Source of the DNA: Marivirga lumbricoides
GTDB taxonomy: Bacteria; Bacteroidota; Bacteroidia; Cytophagales; Cyclobacteriaceae
Assembly (NCBI RefSeq): GCF_014636295.1
Contig: NZ_BMEC01000015.1
Location: forward strand, 1-64,000
Reading direction: 5' to 3'
Length of the DNA stretch: 64,000 nucleotides
The position numbers were made by a program, and so were the translations under genes. Below the pieces are notes generated by a model. That model had not been told where the DNA came from, ran no database searches, and worked only from the letters and a program-made list of their open reading frames with translations. Position 1 is the first letter of the stretch, and every line of letters begins with the position of its first letter. Positions 15,599 through 22,967 of this stretch are shown here, in pieces.

Positions 15599-15949
15599 AT
15601 GGGATTTGCAGAGAACTTAAAGAAGTACAGAACCGCTAAAGGGATTTCACAGGATGAACTTTCTAGGAAGATTGGGAGCCATGCCGTGCAGTTTTCACGA
15701 TATGAAAGAGGACTTTCCACTCCTTCTATTGATGTGGTACAGAAAATTTCAGAAGCTCTGGACATTTCCATTGATGAGCTGGTTTTTGGTGATAAAGACC
15801 AAAAGCTGGAACAGACTATTAAAGATCGCGAACTGATCGGCTTGTTCCAAAAAGTGGAACTGCTCTCCGACAAGCAACGAGACACCGTTAAAGAACTCCT
15901 CAACGCTTTCATCTTCCAAAAAGACCTGCAACAAAAATTGATGCAGTAG
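15599..15949 (+). CDS. XRE-family repressor (copy B)
   Basis: This 116-residue protein has a helix-turn-helix at residues about 5-60 (ENLKKYRTAKGISQDELSRKIG, SIDVVQKISEALDISIDELV) and a charged helical tail. It sits divergently from the ATPase gene, like the XRE gene of the other module, but the two differ widely in sequence. Each module therefore probably carries its own repressor specificity. The next gene starts right after its TAG. Confidence 0.87.
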   Translation: MGFAENLKKYRTAKGISQDELSRKIGSHAVQFSRYERGLSTPSIDVVQKISEALDISIDELVFGDKDQKLEQTIKDRELIGLFQKVELLSDKQRDTVKELLNAFIFQKDLQQKLMQ

Positions 15950-16348
15950 ATGGCTAATGAAGACCATAATAAGACCGTTGCTGAGACATTAAGATACAGT
16001 ACAGAACAATTCGATAAGACAATAACCTTTATTGCTTCTGGTGCGCTGGTAGTTTCTTTTGCATTTATAAAAGATATAATACCTGACTTAAAAGCTGCCG
16101 TTAATAAGGCATATTTAATAAATGCATGGTATACCTACGCAGGTGTTATCTTTTTGAGCTTGGTTACTCATTTTATTTCTATGTTGGCCAATACCTGGGC
16201 TGCTAAAAATCAGAACCTGAGCGATGAAGCTTTCAATAAAGGCATAAAATATTGGAACTTTCCGATCAGGTTTCTCAATATTACAATGATTGTAGCTTTA
16301 CTGGTTGGTTCGATTTTTTTGATTAAATTTATTAACCTTAATCTTTAA
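15950..16348 (+). CDS. Small membrane protein of unknown function
   Basis: This 132-residue protein has three hydrophobic segments: about residues 26-45 (TFIASGALVVSFAFI), 58-82 (AWYTYAGVIFLSLVTHFISML) and 106-128 (FLNITMIVALLVGSIFLI). Its ATG directly abuts the XRE stop, so it belongs to that transcript. I do not recognise the family. The other module has a secreted protein in this place. It could be an orphan immunity protein or phage-exclusion-like cargo, but the sequence does not decide. Confidence 0.65.
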   Translation: MANEDHNKTVAETLRYSTEQFDKTITFIASGALVVSFAFIKDIIPDLKAAVNKAYLINAWYTYAGVIFLSLVTHFISMLANTWAAKNQNLSDEAFNKGIKYWNFPIRFLNITMIVALLVGSIFLIKFINLNL

Positions 16349-16353
16349 TAATT

Positions 16354-16533
16354 ATGGCAGACGACAATAAGCAAAACAGACCTGATCCAAAGAAAAAACC
16401 TAACTATAAAAGAAGAGATAGTGGAGATTTCATTGGAGAATCAAAAAAAGATACTGACATCATTCGTAAAGGTGCCGAGATCGCTCCAAGGCCTATTATA
16501 ACAACCAGTAAAAAGAAAAAAGACAATGGCTAA
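16354..16533 (+). CDS. Small basic protein (59 residues)
   Basis: The frame starts 5 bases after the stop of the membrane gene and encodes a 59-residue, very hydrophilic protein (MADDNKQNRPDPKKKPNYKR..., ending TTSKKKKDNG). It carries the short motif KGAEIAPRPI, which echoes VPAEVVPRPKK in the next tiny gene. There is no signal peptide or hydrophobic segment. Tight packing in the plus-strand operon supports it, but nothing is known about its function. Confidence 0.45.
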   Translation: MADDNKQNRPDPKKKPNYKRRDSGDFIGESKKDTDIIRKGAEIAPRPIITTSKKKKDNG

Positions 16534-16624
16534 GCAACCACCTAGAACAAATCCTGAACCTATACAGCACCCAAGGCCTGGAACAAAAGTTCCTGCTGAA
16601 GTGGTGCCAAGGCCTAAAAAATAA
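16526..16624 (+). CDS. Tiny proline-rich protein (32 residues)
   Basis: It overlaps the preceding gene by 8 bases and encodes 32 residues (MAKQPPRTNPEP...KVPAEVVPRPKK). The shared A-E-x-x-P-R-P pattern suggests it arose from, or pairs with, the 59-residue protein. A hairpin terminator covers its stop codon. It is short, so the call is tentative. Confidence 0.35.
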   Translation: MAKQPPRTNPEPIQHPRPGTKVPAEVVPRPKK

Positions 16625-16652
16625 CCCAAGCCTATCCATAAGCTTGGGGTTT
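16623..16652 (+). terminator. Rho-independent terminator
   Basis: AACCCAAGC (16623-16631) pairs with GCTTGGGGTT (16642-16651), and a T-rich run follows. It ends the plus-strand operon led by the XRE gene. Confidence 0.7.
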
Positions 16653-16702
16653 CAATTTTAGATATGGATACCAGCGATACGCTTGCTCTCAAAAGGATTT
16701 AT

Positions 16703-17137
16703 TTACTCCCTATTATAAATTATTCTCTTTACAGTTTGCAATAACTCTTTATCGTCCTTCATTACCTCTCCATTCAGTACTGTTCCAAAAAAAGAGCCTA
16801 AACAAAGTGTATCTTTATTTCCTGATGTATAATCCCTAACCAGTTTTATCCTAATATCCTGATCTTCAACTTTTTCATTGGACTCTATTCGTTCCAATGA
16901 TGATATTTCTTTGTCGATTTTTTCCAAAATAGCCTCGTCAGTGATTAAAGTATCTCTATAATGCGGCTCAAATTCTGGTTCAAAAGCATCACAAGGAATT
17001 GGATATTGAGCTGTAGAATCTTCACCCATGTATAAAATAGTTAATTGATTTGAACTACTCTGGCATGAAACTAATAAGAACAATAAAAGTAAAAGAGTAT
17101 TAATTTCCAGTGTTATATTTTTCAGCTTGTGTCGCAT
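16703..17137 (-). CDS. Lipoprotein, candidate immunity to the RHS metallopeptidase tip
   Basis: This 144-residue protein has a lipoprotein signal (hydrophobic LLLLLFLLVSC at about residues 15-25, Cys as lipid anchor). The mature part is acidic (DAFEPEFEPHYRD, SLERIESNEKVEDQD). It overlaps the RHS gene by 38 bases in another frame and follows the toxin tip, the standard position of an immunity gene. An envelope-anchored immunity protein would meet the toxin in the periplasm. An internal start cannot be ruled out, but a later one would lose the signal. The family is not recognised. Confidence 0.65.
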   Translation of the reverse strand: MRHKLKNITLEINTLLLLLFLLVSCQSSSNQLTILYMGEDSTAQYPIPCDAFEPEFEPHYRDTLITDEAILEKIDKEISSLERIESNEKVEDQDIRIKLVRDYTSGNKDTLCLGSFFGTVLNGEVMKDDKELLQTVKRIIYNRE

Positions 17138-20100
17138 AGTATCTTTTATAGTATGAAGAACTAGATTTGCTCTCCATCATTTTATAATATTTATAAGTAG
17201 CATTCTTGTTAACTTTATTAGAAGTTGGGCCATAAGTAATTACTGTCTCACCCTTATGATTTGTTCTTGTTACACCATTTTTAGGAATCTCTCCTAAAGC
17301 TCTAGATGTTCTCAATTCCGACCCGGTAATCACTCTTTTTTCTTCTGCATTTGTCCAACCTGGCAATTTCTGACTCTGCAGTTTTCGATGTTCTTCAGGT
17401 TTTAAATCATAATGATTTCGATGATCGCTTTCATGTTCCAACACTGTTGCAGGTGACATTACTACACCTTGATCTGTTTTACTCCCCCCTTCTGGATTCC
17501 ACCATATAGAATACCCCTCACTTGTACTCCTATCCGCCTTATACAAATTAACCTGTGTTTTAGAATTCTCTGCAATAGCTCTAACGTTTTCTCCTACACC
17601 ATTTTCCTGTAGAGTATTATATGCTTTAAAAAACTGTTGAACAAATTCATTCTTGGGTGCATCACTTGCATTAGAACCATTAAAAATAAATTTTTGGTTT
17701 TTACCAGCTTCATCTTGATAATATATAATAATATCTTTCCCATCAGGGTCAGTATACAGTAAGGGATTATTAGCTGCCCAACTATAAGGAGATAAACTAA
17801 AATAATTCTCCATATGCGGATCCATTACTGATGTTCGCCACAAATACGGATCATACATCCTGGCCTCAGAGTCGTACCAGTTTAATCCCCCATCTGCTAT
17901 CCATTCTTTGCCTTGGTAAAGGTGCTTGTTTTCTTTATTGTATTCCTTTTTATAAGAATCAAAAGTGCCACCTCCCGGATAATACGAATCAGCCTGTATC
18001 ACAGCATTATGATGATGGTCTATCCTGAAGTCATCCCAGAACACTTCCACTGTCTGCTGGCTTTCATTACTTAAAAATATAATCAAATAGCCATCCTGAT
18101 CAATCGCTATTTCTTCAAAAGAGAGCCTCTGGTGGTTGCCACTTCCATCTCCCGGGTCTTCTGCACTGGTGCTGAGCCTGTCAAAACCACTGTTCAGGTA
18201 GTTAAAGTCTTTGTCCAGCATGATGTAGTTCAGGTAAGCCCTCGGGCTTTGCTCATTGGAGTTATCTGCTATGGCAGCTGAAGTATAGCCTGCCGTTAAG
18301 TTGTCAGATACCACATTGCCTTCGCCTGTTACCGCACCGCCCGAAAGCATGTTCACCAAAGCAGTAATCAATGCGCCTGTATTGATGGCATCGTCCTGGT
18401 TAGTGGCTGCGATGTATTTACCGTATACTTCTGCTTTTACTTTGTCGCCTTTGCTTACATAGAGTGACTTCATTAAGCCCACTGTTTCATTGCTTCCACC
18501 TGCCAGTCTATGACTGGAGCTTCCGCTCCTTTTTAAGGCGCTGGTAAGCTTGGTTACCTGATCGTAATTATCAAAATAAGGGTTGCTACTTGTCTCAAAA
18601 TCAGTAGGATAATCATCATCCCTTACCGCAAAGGTGGTGCGTACATTGCCCAAATGGTCTTTTAAATGGTACTGGTATTCCATTTTCGCCTGCCCATCTA
18701 CCGCTTTTGGCACTACGCGACCTTCTGCAGTCTGGATAAATTGCAAAGTGTCATTTTCCATAATCATGGCACCGATATAGTCTGTAGCTTTTATCAAAGT
18801 ATTGTTCTCGTACACTTCCTGGCGGTGTTTAATGCCGGAAGCATCATAAATATACTTGATTTGTTTATCACCGGCAAATATTACTTCTTTTGGTAAGTTC
18901 AGGTAATTATAATCAATAGTAGTAATATCTTTGTTGGCATCTGAAATCATATTACCATTGTCATCATAGCTATAATCATTGCCTGAAGTATTGCTATCTT
19001 TAAAGCCTTTTTCAATATTACCGGCATCTGTCACATAATTCAGCCTGTTGCCATTGTTCGCATAATTATAGGTGAGGTTATCCATCAAAGCGCCTGTTTC
19101 ATCCCTGCGTTGCAGCAATTTGATGTTTCCGTTCATATCATACTCATTAACACGCAGTTGGTATTTTTGACTAGTTGTTTGAGCAGGCCCTTCAAAATAA
19201 TTGGCTTCTGTAATTCTATTGAGTGGATCATACGCGTAGCCATAGGCATTTTGCAAGATGGTTTCTGCTTCAGTCATATCATTACGTTTCCCGCCCCACT
19301 TAATAGCTGCAATATTGCCATTATACTGAGCATCCGAACCCATACCTAAATTATCAGTATAACCCAGTTCCATCCCGAAGAGGTCGGAGGCTTCATTGGC
19401 ATGGTCCGCGCTGAGGTCGGCATGGTTAATGCGCTCCAGCCAGCCCCTGATGTTATAGCGGTAGTCTACCGACTGGGCGAAGGCGCCCGCTTCTTCATGC
19501 AGGCTTTTGGTGATAAGTTCCCCAAGCTCGTTGTATTCGTTGGAGACCATGAGTACAGGATTTTCCTGGTTTACCTGGTGTGTTACCGTCATCAGTCGGT
19601 CGGCATGGTCGTGGGTAAAGGTCTCGGTAATGGTTTGGGTGTCGGCTCCTATACTATAAATAGTTTTGGCTTTTTTCAGGTTTCCGATAAAATCATAGCC
19701 ATTATTGGCAGTGATAAACTTACCATCCGGCTGCTGACTAATACTTTGCACCAGTCGGTAGCGCTCATCATAATAATTGATACTGCCCAGCATTTCGGCA
19801 GTGCCTAAAACGCGGGTAAGGCTTCCTGTCACCTGCCCTTTTACCAAGTTGTTCTGCGCAAACTCATTGGTTACTCCATTGGTGGAATAGTTGTAAGTGC
19901 TGCCATCCATTCCGGCAGCAGTGCGAAAATCATAGTTGTCGTAATAAGTAATGGTATAAATTTCTGCTTCACTTACTGACGGGTAACTGTTATTGGTATA
20001 GCCATAGAGATGATGGCTATTGGAATATACCTCATAAAGTTCATCTAAAAATTGTTGTCCTCCGACTACCTTCTCTTTCCCTCTGACTAACCTATTTCTG

Positions 20101-22967
20101 ATAGAGTCCAATGAATAAACGATTTCTGTTTCACCCGTCATAATAGGCCTGTTTTGCACATCGTATTTAGTAAAACTAAAAAGGCTATCCTTTCTTTGCT
20201 CTCCATCCTGGGTAAGCACCAATCTATTACGGTCGTCATAGACCATGATCACGGGCTCGGCACCGGGTACTTTCTTCCACTCCATGCGTTGGCGGTCATC
20301 ATACTGGTATTGGAAAGCAAATTGTTCTAAAAGATTACTATCCACAGCCCCTAAGGTACCGATAATTTGCCACGAGGCTTCCGGTGGGATAACGAACCTG
20401 AGATTATCAAAAATATCATACACATAGTAGGTATCAAACTGGTCAGTGCCCTCTCCGTAATTGCGCTTAAGCAATGTTTTGCCGAAGGCATCGGTAAAGG
20501 TGGCGGATTGATTGCCGTTTTCGTCTGTGACCAGCAGTTTTTCGAACGCGCCATTGCCATAAGGCGTGCTTTTAGTTAATTGGCCATTGACTATTATAAA
20601 GCGTTTTACATTATCAGCAGCAGTGCTGATTAAGTAGTCGGTAGTGACTGGTTTATTCCCACTTTCTTTTGCCCAGTCTTCTCCCGGGGCATATTGAGCA
20701 ATGGGGCGGTTGAGGGGCGAGGGCTCGTAGGAGACTTCTGCATAAGGGTAATTTGTAGCCGCCACAGTGCTTTCAGTACCGTCATAGAAGCCGAATTGGT
20801 TGGAGGTTTCATAGCTTCCCCCTGTAGTTCTTAAAGCGGAAGGATCCAGCACTCCGTCATTTTTATTAGCTGCATAGGGCAGATATTCTTTGTTTACCCG
20901 CCCCAGTTCATCATAGGCTATGGGCTTAATCATATCCCTTCTATTAGGGGAGGCTTGCGTTTGCAAGGTCTGCATAGGCCTGCCCAGTCCGTCATAATAG
21001 GTAAAATGTTCCATTACTTCTCCTATAGTGGAGACGGCCTCCCCTTCCTTTTTTGCTGTTTTATAGCTAATGATCTGCACAAAGTTTTCATTCTGCTGAG
21101 AGGCTTTGTTGATAATATTGGCAGGTGAAACGTTTAATGAAGCGCCTGAAGCAGCTGTAATTCGCACATAATAAGTGCCCGGGTGGGTGACTGTGTAGGA
21201 GCGGCTGGTGCCTCCTGATATGGATGCTCCATTTTTATGCCACTGGTAACTGCTAAAGCCTGAAGGGACTGTAAGCACTTTGTTTTCTCCCCATACAATT
21301 TCATTGCCCCCCTGAACGCTCATGGTTGGGTTGGCCAGCACAGTAATATTTTTGGTAGCAAATGCGGAACATCCATTCCCGTTGGTATAGGTGTAAGTGA
21401 TCGTTTTACTGCCAGGATCACTTTGTGCCGCATTAAAAGTATTGTTGCTCACATAGCCTCCGGAAAAAGCACCTCCGGAAGGGGATTCTCCGGTATTAAC
21501 TAAACTTCTATTACCTTCAAACTGGTAGATAGAAAAAGTATTGCCAGCTGAAACCTGGATGTAAATATCAACTGTTATTGTCACCACATTGCTGTACTTT
21601 GTTTCCCCGCAAGAAGTAACCCTTCTGCGATAAAAGCTGGTAGCAGTTAAATTGCCGGGATTATAGGTGGTAGAAGTGGCACCGGTTATATTGCTGTAGG
21701 TTCCTCCACTACTGCTGCTTACCTGCCACTGATAAGTATAATTGTTATCTCCGCCTGTCGCAGAAGAAGCATGGCCTAAAGTACCTGCTGAGGTATTGTA
21801 ACAGATAAATTTTGTTCCATTAATGCTGCCCGGGCTCAGAGTGGGCCGCACGGTAACTGAAACAATATTGCTATACTTGGTTTCTCCGCAAGAAATGACC
21901 CTTCTTCGGTAATACCGAGTAGCTGTTAAATTACCTGCGCTATAGGTTGCAGCATTGGCTCCACTGATATCGTTGTAGGTTCCTCCGATGCTGGTACTTA
22001 CCTGCCATTGATAGCTATAGCTATTGTCTCCGCCTGTTGGGGAGGATGCATTCCCTAAAGTACCTGCCGGACTATTGTAGCAAATGGTTTTGGTACCGGT
22101 TACGCTTCCCGGGCTCAAAGCAGGCCGTACTGTAACGGCCACTGCATTGGTATATTTGGTTTCACCACAGGAAACTACCCTTCTTCGGTAATACCGCGTG
22201 GCGCTTAGGTTGCCGGGACTATAGCTGGCAGCATTGGCCCCGCTGATATTACTGTAGCTTCCTCCGCTGCTGGTACTTACCTGCCATTGATAGCTATAGC
22301 TATTGTCTCCGCCTGTTGGGGAGGATGCATTGCCTAAAGTACCTGCTGAACTATTATAACATATGGTTTTTGTGCCATTGATGCTGCCGGGGTTTAGGGC
22401 TGGATTAACGTTCACTGTAACTATATTGGAATACAGAGTACCACATGAATTACTTACTTTATAGCGAAAATCAGTATCAGAAGTAAGATTATTAACATAA
22501 ATAGGGGTTCCTGTATTGCTTAAATCTATCCAGGCGGTACCCGTTCTTTTCTGAAAATTACCTGTTCCCCCATAGCCAAGATTTTGTAAATTGACTGCTA
22601 TTTGTGCACCTCCATTATAGCAAACAGTAGGAGATGATTCAATTGAGGCATTACCTGCGAAGGGAGTAACAAGTGTGAGGTAATACGTTTGGCTAGGTTC
22701 TCCTGTAATATCAACCGTGACTGATAACGTATGACTTATGCCTGTAGTAGGCATGGTAATATTCGCAATAGAAGGACTATTTCTACTTACTGGTACTCTT
22801 ACTCCATTTAAAGTCCATATATAAAACCCTGATCCAATTCCTCCGCCAGGAGATGTCACTGTATAAGTATAGGTCTGACCCGGGCATACGGAAGTTTGTC
22901 CCGATATTTGGGCACTTGCTTTTATTACGGTCATGAAAAGAATACTTACTAATAATACCTTCTTCAT
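17100..22967 (-). CDS. Full-length RHS polymorphic toxin with HExxH metallopeptidase tip
   Basis: This 1955-residue protein starts with a signal peptide (MKKVLLVSILFMTVIKASAQ). Residues about 20-620 are Ig/PKD-like domains, including three close repeats at 190-468. From about 625 a DUF6443-like start (EHFTYYDGLGRPMQTLQ) leads into YD repeats that form the RHS shell. The core begins at about 1431 (YQYHLKDHLGNVR) and ends at NPLLYTDPDGKD. Residues 1745-1955 are the tip, with HESDH at 1845-1849 (17435-17421) and a following EEKRVITGSE, as in M91-like zinc metallopeptidase effectors. It overlaps the gene ahead by 4 bases. It is the only RHS gene here with N-terminus, core and tip intact. The export route is not visible. 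Confidence 0.9.
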   Translation of the reverse strand: MKKVLLVSILFMTVIKASAQISGQTSVCPGQTYTYTVTSPGGGIGSGFYIWTLNGVRVPVSRNSPSIANITMPTTGISHTLSVTVDITGEPSQTYYLTLVTPFAGNASIESSPTVCYNGGAQIAVNLQNLGYGGTGNFQKRTGTAWIDLSNTGTPIYVNNLTSDTDFRYKVSNSCGTLYSNIVTVNVNPALNPGSINGTKTICYNSSAGTLGNASSPTGGDNSYSYQWQVSTSSGGSYSNISGANAASYSPGNLSATRYYRRRVVSCGETKYTNAVAVTVRPALSPGSVTGTKTICYNSPAGTLGNASSPTGGDNSYSYQWQVSTSIGGTYNDISGANAATYSAGNLTATRYYRRRVISCGETKYSNIVSVTVRPTLSPGSINGTKFICYNTSAGTLGHASSATGGDNNYTYQWQVSSSSGGTYSNITGATSTTYNPGNLTATSFYRRRVTSCGETKYSNVVTITVDIYIQVSAGNTFSIYQFEGNRSLVNTGESPSGGAFSGGYVSNNTFNAAQSDPGSKTITYTYTNGNGCSAFATKNITVLANPTMSVQGGNEIVWGENKVLTVPSGFSSYQWHKNGASISGGTSRSYTVTHPGTYYVRITAASGASLNVSPANIINKASQQNENFVQIISYKTAKKEGEAVSTIGEVMEHFTYYDGLGRPMQTLQTQASPNRRDMIKPIAYDELGRVNKEYLPYAANKNDGVLDPSALRTTGGSYETSNQFGFYDGTESTVAATNYPYAEVSYEPSPLNRPIAQYAPGEDWAKESGNKPVTTDYLISTAADNVKRFIIVNGQLTKSTPYGNGAFEKLLVTDENGNQSATFTDAFGKTLLKRNYGEGTDQFDTYYVYDIFDNLRFVIPPEASWQIIGTLGAVDSNLLEQFAFQYQYDDRQRMEWKKVPGAEPVIMVYDDRNRLVLTQDGEQRKDSLFSFTKYDVQNRPIMTGETEIVYSLDSIRNRLVRGKEKVVGGQQFLDELYEVYSNSHHLYGYTNNSYPSVSEAEIYTITYYDNYDFRTAAGMDGSTYNYSTNGVTNEFAQNNLVKGQVTGSLTRVLGTAEMLGSINYYDERYRLVQSISQQPDGKFITANNGYDFIGNLKKAKTIYSIGADTQTITETFTHDHADRLMTVTHQVNQENPVLMVSNEYNELGELITKSLHEEAGAFAQSVDYRYNIRGWLERINHADLSADHANEASDLFGMELGYTDNLGMGSDAQYNGNIAAIKWGGKRNDMTEAETILQNAYGYAYDPLNRITEANYFEGPAQTTSQKYQLRVNEYDMNGNIKLLQRRDETGALMDNLTYNYANNGNRLNYVTDAGNIEKGFKDSNTSGNDYSYDDNGNMISDANKDITTIDYNYLNLPKEVIFAGDKQIKYIYDASGIKHRQEVYENNTLIKATDYIGAMIMENDTLQFIQTAEGRVVPKAVDGQAKMEYQYHLKDHLGNVRTTFAVRDDDYPTDFETSSNPYFDNYDQVTKLTSALKRSGSSSHRLAGGSNETVGLMKSLYVSKGDKVKAEVYGKYIAATNQDDAINTGALITALVNMLSGGAVTGEGNVVSDNLTAGYTSAAIADNSNEQSPRAYLNYIMLDKDFNYLNSGFDRLSTSAEDPGDGSGNHQRLSFEEIAIDQDGYLIIFLSNESQQTVEVFWDDFRIDHHHNAVIQADSYYPGGGTFDSYKKEYNKENKHLYQGKEWIADGGLNWYDSEARMYDPYLWRTSVMDPHMENYFSLSPYSWAANNPLLYTDPDGKDIIIYYQDEAGKNQKFIFNGSNASDAPKNEFVQQFFKAYNTLQENGVGENVRAIAENSKTQVNLYKADRSTSEGYSIWWNPEGGSKTDQGVVMSPATVLEHESDHRNHYDLKPEEHRKLQSQKLPGWTNAEEKRVITGSELRTSRALGEIPKNGVTRTNHKGETVITYGPTSNKVNKNATYKYYKMMESKSSSSYYKRYYATQAEKYNTGN
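17991..18677 (-). repeat. RHS core repeat, copy C (in the intact gene)
   Basis: It encodes residues 1431-1659 of the long protein. Homology with the orphan copies starts sharply at TACCAGTACCATTTAAA on the minus strand and fades at the HHNAVIQA codons. The sharp edge marks the presumed insertion site of the element. Confidence 0.8.
21564..22400 (-). repeat. Three tandem 279-bp Ig-like domain repeats
   Basis: Three units of 93 residues (190-282, 283-375, 376-468 of the RHS protein) share GTK.ICYN, AGTLG.ASS, TGGDN, YQWQVS and YRRRV.SCGETKY. The DNA is also closely similar, which suggests recent duplication and possible copy-number change. Confidence 0.85.

Noticed and set aside
16441-16692. 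Minus-strand 83-residue frame
   Set aside because: It is the shadow of the two small plus-strand genes and crosses their terminator.
21564-22400. CRISPR-like array
   Set aside because: The repeats are long, adjacent and coding (Ig-like domains), with no short unique spacers; no cas genes are in the window.
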